Shown: positions 17,507 through 25,769 of the stretch, piece by piece
Layout of the letters: each line of letters opens with the position of its first letter
Numbering within the stretch: position 1 is the first letter of the stretch
Assembly (NCBI RefSeq): GCF_000467105.1
Contig: NZ_BATI01000027.1
Location: forward strand, 1 to 64,000
Reading direction: 5' to 3'
Length of the DNA: 64,000 bases
Source: Aquipseudomonas alcaligenes NBRC 14159
Lineage (GTDB): Bacteria; Pseudomonadota; Gammaproteobacteria; Pseudomonadales; Pseudomonadaceae
Program-made: the position numbers and the translations under genes
The notes under the pieces: generated by a model
What the model was told of the DNA's origin: nothing
Databases searched by the model: none
Seen by the model: only the letters and a program-made list of their open reading frames with translations

Positions 17507-18558
17507 CCGTTTCACCCTGGTGGCAGCAGGCCTGCCGCCAGCCCGACGCCGCCGCCGAGGCCGCCGCCCTGGTGCGCCAGGCGCAGTTGACCAAGCCGCG
17601 CGGCGCCCTCGGCGCGCTGGAGGCGCTGGCCGTGCGCCTGGCCGCCCTGCAGGGGCGCGAAAAGCCGGCCATCGACCAGCCGCACCTGACGCTGTTTGCC
17701 GGCGACCACGGCGTGGTCGCCGAAGGCGTATCGGCCTACCCGCAGGCGGTGACCGCGCAGATGCTCGGCAACTTCGTCGCCGGCGGCGCGGCGATCAGCG
17801 TGCTGGCCCGCGAGCAGGGCGTGCCGCTGCGCCTGGTCGACCTCGGCACCATCGATACGTCGCTCGAATTGCCCGGCGTGCGCCACCTGCGCCTGGGCGC
17901 CGGCACTGCCAACTTCGCGCTGCAGCCGGCGATGACGGTGGCGCAGTGTGCGGCCGCCCTGCAGGCCGGTCGCGACACCCTGCAGCAGGTGCTGGCCGAG
18001 GGCTGCGACCTGTTCCTGGCCGGCGAGATGGGCATCGGCAACACCAGCGCCGCCACGGCCCTGGCCTGTGCCCTGAGCGATCTGCAGCCGGCGCAGCTGA
18101 CCGGCCCCGGTACCGGCCTGGACGGCGCCGGCGTGGGCCGCAAGCTGGCCGTGATCGAACGCGCCCTGGCCCTGCACCGCGAACACCTTGCGGACCCCGC
18201 CGAGGCCCTGCGCCGGGTCGGCGGCTTCGAGCTGGCGGCGCTGGCCGGTGCCTACCTGGCCTGTGCCCAGGCCGGCGTACCAGCGCTGGTCGACGGCTTT
18301 ATCTGCACGGCCGCCGCGCTGTGCGCCGTGCGCCTGAACCCCGGCGTGCAGCCCTGGCTGCTGTTCGCCCATGCCGGTGCCGAGCCGGGCCACGCCGCGC
18401 TGCTGGCCGAGCTGGAGGCCGTCCCGCTGCTCGACCTCGGCCTGCGCCTGGGCGAGGGCAGCGGCGCGGCGCTGGCGCTACCCCTGATCAAACTTGCCTG
18501 CGCGCTGCATGGCGGCATGGCTACCTTTTCTGAAGCCCTGGTTGAGGACAAACAATGA
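17503..18558 (+). CDS. cobT: Nicotinate-nucleotide-dimethylbenzimidazole phosphoribosyltransferase CobT
   Basis: CobT activates dimethylbenzimidazole with NaMN to alpha-ribazole-5'-phosphate. The 351-aa protein has [20 protein letters not shown] near residues 66-85, [13 protein letters not shown] near 175 and the catalytic Glu in GEGSGAAL near 320. Both ends overlap neighbours by four bases, so cobU, cobT and the phosphatase are translationally coupled. Older Pseudomonas annotation names it cobU. Confidence 0.97.
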   Translation: MTVSPWWQQACRQPDAAAEAAALVRQAQLTKPRGALGALEALAVRLAALQGREKPAIDQPHLTLFAGDHGVVAEGVSAYPQAVTAQMLGNFVAGGAAISVLAREQGVPLRLVDLGTIDTSLELPGVRHLRLGAGTANFALQPAMTVAQCAAALQAGRDTLQQVLAEGCDLFLAGEMGIGNTSAATALACALSDLQPAQLTGPGTGLDGAGVGRKLAVIERALALHREHLADPAEALRRVGGFELAALAGAYLACAQAGVPALVDGFICTAAALCAVRLNPGVQPWLLFAHAGAEPGHAALLAELEAVPLLDLGLRLGEGSGAALALPLIKLACALHGGMATFSEALVEDKQ

Positions 18559-19127
18559 CGCTTTCCCTGGACATGTTGCGCCACGGCGTAACCGATGGCG
18601 GCCCCGGTTTCCGTGGCAGCAGTGACGACGCCCTGACCGAGCAGGGCCGCCAGCAGATGCAGCTGGCCCTGACCGGCAAAGGCGGCTGGGACCTAGTGAT
18701 CAGCTCGCCACTGCAGCGCTGCGAGAGCTTCGCCCGCGAGTTCGCCGAGGCCAGTGGCCTGCCGCTGCGCATCGAGGCGGACCTGCGCGAGCTGCACTTC
18801 GGCGCCTGGGAAGGGCGCAACTCGGCGCAGGTGCTGCTCGAGGACCCGGAGGCGCTCGGCCAGTTCTGGAACGATCCCTATCACTTCACCCCGCCCGAAG
18901 CCGAGCCGGTACGTGACTTCGCCGCACGCGTGCTCGGTGCCGTCGAGCGCCTGCAGGCCGAGCTGGACGGCCAGCGCGTGTTGCTGGTGACCCACGGTGG
19001 CGTTATGCGCCTGCTGTTGGCGCGCGCGCGCAACCTGCCGGAAAACCAGCTGCTGCAGGTGGAAGTGGGCTACGGCGCACTGCACGGCCTGCAGGTCGAG
19101 CCGGGTCTGCAACTGACCGAAGCCTGA
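18555..19127 (+). CDS. cobC: Alpha-ribazole phosphatase (histidine phosphatase family)
   Basis: This 190-aa histidine phosphatase removes the 5'-phosphate in the last steps of nucleotide-loop assembly. The phosphohistidine motif is LRHGVTDGG near residues 8-16, and the second catalytic His lies in [11 protein letters not shown] near residue 147. An acid residue is supplied by [10 protein letters not shown] near 80. It is coupled to cobT by a four-base overlap and to cobS by a one-base overlap. It shares the name cobC with the decarboxylase but is unrelated. Confidence 0.93.
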   Translation: MTLSLDMLRHGVTDGGPGFRGSSDDALTEQGRQQMQLALTGKGGWDLVISSPLQRCESFAREFAEASGLPLRIEADLRELHFGAWEGRNSAQVLLEDPEALGQFWNDPYHFTPPEAEPVRDFAARVLGAVERLQAELDGQRVLLVTHGGVMRLLLARARNLPENQLLQVEVGYGALHGLQVEPGLQLTEA

Positions 19128-19864
19128 TGCTGCCAACGCCCGCGCTGATCGCCCTGCAATTCCTCACCCGCCTGCCGGTGCGCCTGCCCGGCATGCCGGA
19201 GCCCGAGCAGATCGGCCGCTCGCTGCTCTGGTATCCGCTGGTCGGGGTGCTGCTCGGCGGTCTGCTGCTGGCGCTGCACGGGTTGCTGGGCGAAACGCCG
19301 GCGTTGCTCCAGGCGGCCATCCTGCTGGCCGTCTGGGTCGGCTTGTCCGGTGGTCTGCACCTGGACGGCCTGGCCGATACGGCCGATGCCTGGATCGGCG
19401 GGCATGGTGATCGCCAGCGCACGCTGGAGATCATGAAGGACCCGCGCAGTGGGCCGATCGCCGTAGTCGTGCTGTTGCTGGTGCTGCTGCTCAAGTTCGC
19501 CGCCCTGGTGGTGCTGCTGGGGCAGGGCGCCTGGGCCGGCCTGCTGCTGGCGCCCTCGCTCGGCCGGGCGCTGCTGCCGCTGCTGCTGCTCACTACCCCT
19601 TACGTGCGTGCCGGCGGCCTCGGCGCCGCGCTGGCCGCGCATCTGCCGCGCCAGCCACTACCATGGGTGCTGGCCAGCCACGGCCTGGCCATGCTGCTGC
19701 TCGGCTGGAGCGGGCTGTTGGCGCTGGGCGCCGCCGCGCTGGCGTTCTGGCTGCTGCGCCGCGCCTTCCTCGCACGTCTCGGCGGCACCACGGGCGATAC
19801 CGCCGGGGCGCTGCTGGAGCTGGGCGAGTGCGCGGTGCTGCTGGCCTTGGCCCTGCTGGTTTGA
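19127..19864 (+). CDS. cobS: Adenosylcobinamide-GDP ribazoletransferase CobS (CobV)
   Basis: This integral membrane enzyme (245 aa) joins adenosylcobinamide-GDP to alpha-ribazole, completing the coenzyme. It is strongly hydrophobic with six or more segments. The signature block GGLHLDGLADTADAW (near residues 76-90) and EIMKDPRSGPIAV (near 102-114) hold the conserved Asp residues. It is the last gene of the cobO run: a REP-like palindrome follows eight bases later. Confidence 0.96.
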   Translation: MLPTPALIALQFLTRLPVRLPGMPEPEQIGRSLLWYPLVGVLLGGLLLALHGLLGETPALLQAAILLAVWVGLSGGLHLDGLADTADAWIGGHGDRQRTLEIMKDPRSGPIAVVVLLLVLLLKFAALVVLLGQGAWAGLLLAPSLGRALLPLLLLTTPYVRAGGLGAALAAHLPRQPLPWVLASHGLAMLLLGWSGLLALGAAALAFWLLRRAFLARLGGTTGDTAGALLELGECAVLLALALLV

Positions 19865-19871
19865 ACGCTGC

Positions 19872-19920
19872 GTAGGGCGGGTGAAACCCGCGTGATCCCC
19901 GCGGGTTTCACCCGCCCTAC
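19872..19920. repeat. REP-like palindrome, family D, after the cob operon
   Basis: GTAGGGCGGGTGAAACCCGCG and its reverse complement flank a seven-base loop; arms are 21 bases and perfect. The remaining bases to 20104 hold a partial degenerate copy (CGTAGGCTAGCTCGCCCTACG near 20000) and the marR promoter zone. Confidence 0.75.
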
Positions 19921-20087
19921 GGCCAATTGAGTCGTGTAGCGCGTGCCGCCGGATTCTTGCCCCGGCAGGCGCGGGCAACATCGCTCGGCCGTTTACGCCG
20001 TAGGCTAGCTCGCCCTACGTCCTGCTCGCTGTTCCATCTGTTCCGCTGCCTTCCTGCGCAACTGTAACTGCCTGATCGGCAGATGCG

Positions 20088-20097
20088 GGTATATACC
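20088..20097. promoter_or_regulatory. GGTATATACC palindrome, candidate marR operator
   Basis: A perfect 10-bp AT-centred palindrome ends seven bases before the marR ATG. Position and composition suit MarR autoregulation. No Shine-Dalgarno lies between it and the ATG, so the message may have a very short leader. Confidence 0.4.
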
Positions 20098-20104
20098 TGT
20101 ATCC

Positions 20105-20518
20105 ATGTTGCCGACCTCCTGCCTGTGTACCAAGTTGCGCCGCGCCAGCCGCGGAGTGACTCGCCTCTACGACGAAGCCCTGGCCGATGTCGGGCTCAAT
20201 GCCGCGCAGTTTTCCCTGTTGCGTAACCTGCAACGCCTCGGGCAGCCGAGCATTTCGGCGTTGGCCGAGGCGATGGGCCTGGACCGCAGCACTCTCGGGC
20301 GCAATCTGCGGGTGGTGGAGGGGCGAGGCCTGGTGCAGCTCGGTGAGGGGGCCGATCAGCGCAGCCGGCAGGTGGCGCTGAGCGATGCCGGCCGGCAGGT
20401 GCTGGAGCAGGGCGCACCACTCTGGGAGCACGCGCAGCAGCAGCTGGCGCTGCGCCTGGGCGCGGACAAGCGGGCAGCGCTGCTGGCGTTGCTGGACGAT
20501 CTGGAAACCATCGACTGA
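20105..20518 (+). CDS. MarR-family transcriptional regulator
   Basis: This 137-aa winged-helix regulator has N-terminal dimerisation helix CLCTKLRRASRGVTRLYDEAL, recognition region ISALAEAMGLDRSTLGRNLRVVEGRG (near residues 50-75) and wing ADQRSRQVALSDAGR. Cys residues at 6 and 8 of the N terminus could sense oxidants or thiol-reactive ligands, as in some MarR members, but this is inference. An MFS permease follows 25 bp later and is the likely target. Confidence 0.9.
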   Translation: MLPTSCLCTKLRRASRGVTRLYDEALADVGLNAAQFSLLRNLQRLGQPSISALAEAMGLDRSTLGRNLRVVEGRGLVQLGEGADQRSRQVALSDAGRQVLEQGAPLWEHAQQQLALRLGADKRAALLALLDDLETID

Positions 20519-20543
20519 CGGGAAAGCCCCGCGGAGAACGCAG

Positions 20544-21752
20544 ATGAACAATCCTTGGCGCGCGGCGGGCTGGGTCCTGCTTGGCGCATCGCTGATCCTC
20601 GCGCTGTCGCTGGGCATCCGCCACGGCTTCGGCCTGTTTCTCTCGCCGATGAGTGGCGAGTATGGCTGGGGGCGTGAAGTCTTCGCTTTCGCCATCGCCC
20701 TGCAGAACCTGATCTGGGGCCTTGCGCAGCCGATTACCGGCGCCGTTGCCGACCGCTTCGGCGCGCGCCGGGTGATCATCGGCGGCGGCCTGCTGTATGC
20801 CGCCGGCCTGGCGTTGATGGCCGGGGCCGACTCGGCCGGGTCGTTGTCGCTGAGTGCCGGCCTGCTGATCGGCATCGGCCTGTCCGGTACCTCCTTCTCG
20901 GTGCTGCTCGGTGTGGTCGGCCGGGCGCTGCCGGCGGAGCAGCGCAGCATCGGCATGGGCATCGCCGCGGCGGCCGGCTCCTTCGGCCAGTTCGCCATGC
21001 TGCCCGGCACCCTCGGCCTGATCGGCTGGCTCGGCTGGTCGTCCGCCTTGCTCGCACTGGCCATGCTGGTGGCGCTGATCGTCCCGCTGGCGCTGATGGT
21101 GCGTGACAACCCGCAACCGGCGCCGGTCGGCAGCGAGCAGAGCCTGGTCGAGGCGCTGCGCGAGGCGTGCAGCCACTCCGGCTTCTGGTTGCTGGCGCTG
21201 GGCTTCTTCGTTTGTGGCTTCCAGGTGGTGTTCATCGGCGTGCACCTGCCCTCGTACCTGGTCGACCAGCATCTGCCGGCCTCGGTGGGCACCACGGTGC
21301 TGGCGCTGGTCGGGCTGTTCAACGTGTTCGGCACCTACATCGCCGGCTGGCTTGGCGGCCGGCTGTCCAAGCCGCGCCTGCTCACCGGCCTCTACCTGGC
21401 GCGCACGGTGGTGATAGTGGCCTTTGTCTATTCGCCGCTCTCCGAGTGGAGCGCCTATGCCTTCGGCATGGCCATGGGCCTGTTGTGGCTGTCCACGGTA
21501 CCGCTGACCAATGGCACGGTGGCCACCCTGTTCGGTGTACGCAACCTGTCCATGCTCGGTGGCATCGTCTTCCTGTTCCACCAGATCGGCTCCTTCCTCG
21601 GTGGCTGGCTGGGTGGCTACCTGTACGACCACACCGGCAGCTACGAGGTGGTCTGGCAGCTGTCGATTCTCTTCGGCCTGCTGGCGGCGGCGCTCAACTG
21701 GCCGGTGCGTGAGCGCCCGGTGGCGCGCCTGCGCGCGGCGCAATCGCTGTGA
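20544..21752 (+). CDS. MFS transporter (monocarboxylate/oxalate-formate antiporter-like)
   Basis: The 402-aa protein has about twelve hydrophobic segments and the MFS hallmark between TM2 and TM3 ([17 protein letters not shown]). The N terminus [23 protein letters not shown] and its overall pattern match the anion:cation/YbfB-OxlT-like group that moves small carboxylates, though the substrate is not predictable. It is paired with the upstream marR gene, and a tiny membrane ORF overlaps its stop codon. Confidence 0.9.
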   Translation: MNNPWRAAGWVLLGASLILALSLGIRHGFGLFLSPMSGEYGWGREVFAFAIALQNLIWGLAQPITGAVADRFGARRVIIGGGLLYAAGLALMAGADSAGSLSLSAGLLIGIGLSGTSFSVLLGVVGRALPAEQRSIGMGIAAAAGSFGQFAMLPGTLGLIGWLGWSSALLALAMLVALIVPLALMVRDNPQPAPVGSEQSLVEALREACSHSGFWLLALGFFVCGFQVVFIGVHLPSYLVDQHLPASVGTTVLALVGLFNVFGTYIAGWLGGRLSKPRLLTGLYLARTVVIVAFVYSPLSEWSAYAFGMAMGLLWLSTVPLTNGTVATLFGVRNLSMLGGIVFLFHQIGSFLGGWLGGYLYDHTGSYEVVWQLSILFGLLAAALNWPVRERPVARLRAAQSL

Positions 21753-21868
21753 GCCGCGCGGTCGGCCTGGGCCTGGCCGGGCTGTTCGTGCTGTTGCTGG
21801 CGCTGGCCTGTTGGGGCTGGAGTCGCGCCGGCCTGGCCCTGCTGCAGCTGAACATGAGCCTGTGCTGA
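21749..21868 (+). CDS. Putative 39-aa membrane microprotein
   Basis: A GTG start overlaps the MFS stop in a GTGA, opening a 39-codon frame with one hydrophobic helix ([20 protein letters not shown], residues 5-24) and an amphipathic tail ending NMSLC. Single-pass microproteins often modify the transporter they are coupled to; that is only an inference here. There is no clear RBS of its own, so translation would depend on coupling. Confidence 0.45.
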   Translation: MSRAVGLGLAGLFVLLLALACWGWSRAGLALLQLNMSLC

Positions 21869-21933
21869 GCCCGTTGCCGCGGCGGGCGCGGGCGAGTAGC
21901 GTTGGCAGACTTGCCACCCAGGAGCATCTCGCC

Positions 21934-22485
21934 ATGTTGTCGCGTACCGTTGCCATTTCACTGCTGTGCCTGCTGTCTGCGCCCGTGTTGGCGGCCGATT
22001 GCCCGCCACTGCTGAAGGCGCAGGGCGAGTTGCAGCAATTGCGCTCCAAGGAGCGCATCGACCTGTGCCAGCGTTTCGCCGGCAAGCCGCTGCTGGTGGT
22101 CAACACCGCCAGCCGTTGCGGCTTCACGCCGCAGTTCAAGGGCCTGGAGGCGCTCTACCAGCGCTACAAGGGTCAGGGCCTGGAAGTGCTGGGGGTGCCG
22201 TCGGATGACTTCCGTCAGGAGGCGGACGATTCCGCGGAGACGGCCAAGGTGTGTTTCATCGACTACGGCGTGACCTTTGCCATGAGCGAGCCGCAGGTGG
22301 TCAGCGGTGAGGCGGCGGCGCCGCTGTTCCGCGAGCTGGCTGCGCAGAGCAGTGCGCCGCGCTGGAACTTCTACAAGTACGTGGTAGGGCGTGACGGCAA
22401 GGTGATCGCCAGTTTCTCCAGCCTGACCAAGCCGGACGACGCCGCCCTGATCGAGGCCATCGACAAGGCCATCGCCCAGCCGTGA
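21934..22485 (+). CDS. Secreted glutathione peroxidase family protein
   Basis: A thioredoxin-fold peroxidase (183 aa) that reduces peroxides. A signal peptide ending VLAA directs it to the periplasm, unusual for the family. The peroxidatic Cys62 lies in [12 protein letters not shown] (Cys, not selenocysteine), with WNFYKY near residue 147 carrying the conserved Trp-Asn. The FPCNQF-like segment is altered to VPSDDF, so the usual Gln is missing and activity may differ. An RBS AGGAG precedes the ATG. It is convergent with fadL, sharing a terminator, as I recall for PAO1. Confidence 0.9.
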   Translation: MLSRTVAISLLCLLSAPVLAADCPPLLKAQGELQQLRSKERIDLCQRFAGKPLLVVNTASRCGFTPQFKGLEALYQRYKGQGLEVLGVPSDDFRQEADDSAETAKVCFIDYGVTFAMSEPQVVSGEAAAPLFRELAAQSSAPRWNFYKYVVGRDGKVIASFSSLTKPDDAALIEAIDKAIAQP

Positions 22486-22498
22486 AGTGGCGGGCATG

Positions 22499-22527
22499 AA
22501 AAAGCCGGGCAAGTGCCCGGCTTTTTT
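22499..22527. terminator. Bidirectional intrinsic terminator between glutathione peroxidase and fadL
   Basis: AAAAAGCCGGGCA, a two-base loop AG and TGCCCGGCTTTTTT form a strong hairpin with A- and T-tracts on both sides, so it can end transcription of both convergent genes. Confidence 0.93.
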
Positions 22528-22544
22528 GTCGCGACCTGCTGCTG

Positions 22545-23828
22545 TCAGAAGCGGTAGGTGGCCTGCAGACCCAGGCCGTGGGCGCTGTTGTTGTACTCGG
22601 CGCTGAAGCCCGGAGCGATTTCCGCACCGGCCAGTTCCTTGCTGGCCTGGTTGACCTTGGCGCTGCTCTCATGCAGGTAGGAGTAGGCCACGTCGATGGT
22701 CAGGTCCGGGTTCGGCGACCAGCCGGCACCCACCGAGAACACCTTGCGGTTGCCCACCGGGATGCGCACGCTGCGGTGCTCGTTCTCGGCCGGCGACGGG
22801 TCGATGGCCAGACCGGTACGCAGCACCCACTGCGGATTGAGCTGGTAGGACGCGCCGATGGCGTAGGACCAGGTGTTGTGCCATTTCAGCTCTTCGCTGA
22901 CCTCGCCGATCGGCTGCATGCCGAGCAGGCTCGGGGTGCCTTCATTCTCGACCACGATTTCCTGCAGGCGGCTCCAGCGGGTGAAGGTGGTGCCGGCGTA
23001 CAGGGTCCACTGGTCATCGAGCTTGTAGGTGACCGAGGTGTCGATGGTTTCCGGGGTGGTGAAGTCCAGGCTGGCGTCATAGTCGCCATTGAACTGGCTG
23101 AAGATCGGGCCGCTGCCATTGGTGATGCGGGTGCGGCCTTCCAGGGTGTAGTCGACCTTGGAGTGGTAGGTCAGGCCCCAGGTCAGGCTGTCGGTCACGT
23201 CGACCATCAGGCCGACGTTGAAGCCGTAGGCGACATCGTCGCCCTTGATGCCGACCTTGGTCTCGCCGGTGCCGAAGGCAGCGCTGTTGTCCAGCTTGTT
23301 GACCAGCTTGCCCTTGATCTTGTTGATGGTCGGGCCGAAGCCGACGGACACGCGATCATTGATCTGGTAGCTGAGGGTTGGCTGCAGGGTGACCACTTCG
23401 ACCTTGCTGTACTGGCCCTTGAAGCGGCCGCCAAAGCTCTTCTCGTAGTCGCTGATCAGCGCGTAGGGCACGTACAGGCCTAGGCCCCAGCTGAACTTCT
23501 CGTCGATCGGGCTGGCGTAGTAGGCGAAAGGCACCGGAGTCAGCGGCACCATGTCGCCCTTGTGGGTCTCGGCGCTGGCATCGTCGATGTCGACGTTGGC
23601 CTTGACCAGGCCGAAGCCACCGACCACTTCCGGGCGTTCCAGCTTGCTCAGGCCTGCCGGGTTGCCGAATAGGATGGAGGCGTCGTTGACGGCCGAAGCG
23701 CGGCCGGCAAAGGAGGTGCCCATGCCGCTAACGCTTTGTTCGTTGATGGCAATTCCGTTGCCCAGGCTGTGAGTGGAAACCGCGCCGACGGCCAGCGCGA
23801 GAGAGGTCTTCAACCAGAGTTTTTTCAT
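22545..23828 (-). CDS. fadL: FadL-family outer-membrane long-chain fatty acid transporter
   Basis: A 427-aa beta-barrel porin for long-chain fatty acids. It has a signal peptide (KKLWLKTSLALAVGAVSTHS), the N-terminal hatch motif NGIAINEQSVSGMGTSFAGRA typical in part of FadL, the NPAGL signature near residue 55, and a C-terminal aromatic ending YRF for Bam recognition. A GTG four codons upstream is a possible longer start. In P. aeruginosa such a gene (ExFadLO) also serves oxylipin export; substrate here is not established. Confidence 0.93.
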   Translation of the reverse strand: MKKLWLKTSLALAVGAVSTHSLGNGIAINEQSVSGMGTSFAGRASAVNDASILFGNPAGLSKLERPEVVGGFGLVKANVDIDDASAETHKGDMVPLTPVPFAYYASPIDEKFSWGLGLYVPYALISDYEKSFGGRFKGQYSKVEVVTLQPTLSYQINDRVSVGFGPTINKIKGKLVNKLDNSAAFGTGETKVGIKGDDVAYGFNVGLMVDVTDSLTWGLTYHSKVDYTLEGRTRITNGSGPIFSQFNGDYDASLDFTTPETIDTSVTYKLDDQWTLYAGTTFTRWSRLQEIVVENEGTPSLLGMQPIGEVSEELKWHNTWSYAIGASYQLNPQWVLRTGLAIDPSPAENEHRSVRIPVGNRKVFSVGAGWSPNPDLTIDVAYSYLHESSAKVNQASKELAGAEIAPGFSAEYNNSAHGLGLQATYRF

Positions 23829-23961
23829 TAGGATGCTCACGAACGGTAAAACGAGGGCGGCAAGCTACGCGTTTTACCAAGCCTTGCCAACCGCTCTGGC
23901 GCGGCTTTTTCGTGAACTTTCGTTAATCCAGAAACTGACCAGTTGGTCGTCATTTTCTGGC

Positions 23962-24441
23962 TCAGGCGGCCTGGTAGGGTTCCCGCACGCAATGCTGCCA
24001 GGCCTGCAGGAAATCGCGCAGGCGGCCTTGCGGCTGGAACACCTGGCGCCAGATGCGGGCCATGCCGTGCAGGTCGTCGGGTTCGGGCAGGTTGGGCTGT
24101 TCGCGCTCCACCAGGAGCCAGGCGATGGCAGTGGCGTAGCGCAGGTTGACGGTCAGCTCCAGGTGCGGGGCCGCGAGGAAGGCATGCTGGCTGGCCAGGC
24201 CGCGTACCAGGCTGGCGAGGTCGGGGTCGCGGGCCAGGTGCTGGTCCCAGAGCTGCTGGTGGCGCAGTTCGCTGATGCGGTAGAGGCCGTGGCCCTGGCG
24301 GTCGTCGAGCACGCTGCCAAGCCCCGACTGGCTGGCGGCGGCGCCGAGCAGCAGCGCTTCGGCAGTGGAGGAGTGGCGCCCCAGATAGAGCAGGGTAGGG
24401 CGGATGACGTGCTGACGCAGATCGCTGGCGGCAATTCCCAT
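23962..24441 (-). CDS. Conserved hypothetical protein (phage-lysin-like N terminus)
   Basis: The 159-aa protein is soluble, without signal peptide or membrane segment. TAEALLLGAAASQSGLG near residues 26-42 followed by HGLYRI resembles the lysozyme-like active-site pattern in phage-derived proteins (E...S/T-GL-G, then GLYQ), but the Glu-Ser order is degenerate. No function can be assigned. It is preceded by an intrinsic terminator of the upstream alginate lyase, so it likely has its own promoter. Confidence 0.65.
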   Translation of the reverse strand: MGIAASDLRQHVIRPTLLYLGRHSSTAEALLLGAAASQSGLGSVLDDRQGHGLYRISELRHQQLWDQHLARDPDLASLVRGLASQHAFLAAPHLELTVNLRYATAIAWLLVEREQPNLPEPDDLHGMARIWRQVFQPQGRLRDFLQAWQHCVREPYQAA

Positions 24442-24497
24442 AAGGCCCTCGCGAAGGGTGCCGGCGGGGTCAGGTGCCTGGCAGCTGTTCTTGGTTC

Positions 24498-24524
24498 TAA
24501 TAAAGACCCCGCCGGAAGCGGGGT
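24498..24524 (-). terminator. Intrinsic terminator downstream of the alginate lyase gene
   Basis: On the minus strand AACCCCGC, loop TTCCG and GCGGGGT are followed by CTTTATTA. The stem with T-rich tail fits a Rho-independent terminator ending leftward transcription. Between it and 24678 there is an AT-rich, gene-free stretch. Confidence 0.7.
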
Positions 24525-24642
24525 TAGCCGCTCGATTTGAAGTGTAGTGCGATGAAGAGGCTGTAAAGGGCTGTTTTTAAACTGTTTAAGGTTAGTGAAC
24601 CTGACTGATATGCCAGCTGGCGATTAAAAGCTGTTCCTTTCT

Positions 24643-24676
24643 CGCGGGAGCCGGCAGCGGGTGCCGGCTCCCGCGG
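24643..24676. other. Long GC-rich hairpin directly after the alginate lyase gene
   Basis: CGCGGGAGCCGGCA pairs with TGCCGGCTCCCGCG around a short loop. It starts three bases after the lyase stop on the minus strand and lacks a T-tract. It may protect the 3' end of the message before the true terminator. Confidence 0.55.
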
Positions 24677-24678
24677 TT

Positions 24679-25359
24679 TCACGGCGTGTGCTCGATGCTC
24701 AGCTTGGTGAAGGTCACCGCGCCGGCTTCGGTGTTGTTGCCGGTGTTGTCCTGCACATAGCTGCCAGCCTTGAAGTACATGGTCTGCGCCGCCCAGGCCG
24801 GGTCGAGCTTGGCCGTCCACTTGAGGGTGTCGGTGCTGGGCGTCTTGGCGTACACCGCCAAAGTGCCGCCTTTGCTCAGGGCGATGCTGTAGGAGAAGCT
24901 CGCGCCCAGCGCAACATTGCGCAGCACTATGGCCTTGCTGGTGCTGATGCCCGGCTTCAGTCGGTAGATGGCGGCCACGCTGCCGGTGTTGGTCGAGGTG
25001 CTGTACTCGTACTGCAGCTTGATGGGCGGGTCGTCACCTTCGACGTTATGGATCTGCCCGATGATGACCTTGCCGCTGGAGGGCACCTGGGTGACTTTCA
25101 GGGTGGCGCGCAGGTAGTTGTCGGCAGCCTGGTACTTCCAGTTGCGCAGCTTGCCGTCTGCATGGGTCTCGCGTAGCTCGCTGCGCGGGTACTTGGCGTT
25201 GGGGGTGGTGGTGCCGTCGACCGGAGCCCAGAAGAACAGCGCACCGTCGATGTTCTTGAAGTAGTCGTCCTGATAGCCGCCAACGAGCAGCGGCGTGGCG
25301 ATGGTGGTGGCAGGCTCGCCGACGGGGATGGTCAGGTTCCAGGTGTTGAGATCGATCAT
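24679..25359 (-). CDS. Polysaccharide lyase family 7 alginate lyase
   Basis: PL7 enzymes cut alginate by beta-elimination. The 226-aa jelly-roll protein has all three family motifs: RSELRE near residue 59, QIH near 101 and YFKAGSYVQ near 193, with the catalytic Gln/His/Tyr visible. The N terminus (MIDLNTWNLTIPVGEP) has no signal peptide, the same as the PAO1 protein PA1167 as I recall it. It stands alone on the minus strand, between hairpins. It may act on the cell's own alginate or oligomers. Confidence 0.93.
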   Translation of the reverse strand: MIDLNTWNLTIPVGEPATTIATPLLVGGYQDDYFKNIDGALFFWAPVDGTTTPNAKYPRSELRETHADGKLRNWKYQAADNYLRATLKVTQVPSSGKVIIGQIHNVEGDDPPIKLQYEYSTSTNTGSVAAIYRLKPGISTSKAIVLRNVALGASFSYSIALSKGGTLAVYAKTPSTDTLKWTAKLDPAWAAQTMYFKAGSYVQDNTGNNTEAGAVTFTKLSIEHTP

Positions 25360-25726
25360 GGCGTGTGTGGCTCCGGCAGTGAAACGGGATCATTCGGAGC
25401 GCCGCACTATCCCGATGCCTGAAACCGCCTAGCTGCCCTGCCAGTCACTGCACTTCGAAGCTGCCGCGGCGCGCTGTGCGCCGGGCATGGCGGGCTTTAT
25501 ACGGCTGCCGCGGAAGTGGTGAAATTACCTTTCGTCGTTAAATTGGCGTCAAAAAAACACCAATTAATGAAAATGGAATTCCGCTTCCCTATCGTCGCGA
25601 CTGATGGGCAAGGAAATTTTCTCGGAGTGGAGAGGGCGCGCCGAGTGCCCTTTGCGGGGCGTGCGCCGACGAATGGAAGTGCCGGAATAGAGCGGTTTGT
25701 GCGCTGCAGCACGTTTGTGGCGGAAG
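25360..25726. other. Gene-free interval, locally AT-rich
   Basis: No convincing gene is seen in this stretch between quiP and the lyase. Bases 25510-25620 are clearly lower in GC than the surroundings, with runs such as CAAAAAAACACC, and probably hold the promoter of the leftward lyase gene. A 97-codon rightward open frame here lacks an RBS and coding bias, so it is not called. Confidence 0.5.
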
Positions 25727-25756
25727 CACAGAGGGCGCCCGTGGGCGCCCTCTGTG
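25727..25756 (-). terminator. Hairpin after quiP, probable terminator
   Basis: CACAGAGGGCGCCC and GGGCGCCCTCTGTG pair perfectly around a GT loop, starting 14 bases past the quiP stop. The T-tract is weak, so termination may be incomplete. Confidence 0.6.
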
Positions 25757-25769
25757 GACTGTCCGCGGA

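Noticed and set aside
20196..22139. A leftward frame of about 650 codons over marR, MFS and peroxidase genes
   Set aside because: Antisense shadow caused by high GC; no domain, no signal, and it covers three coherent genes.
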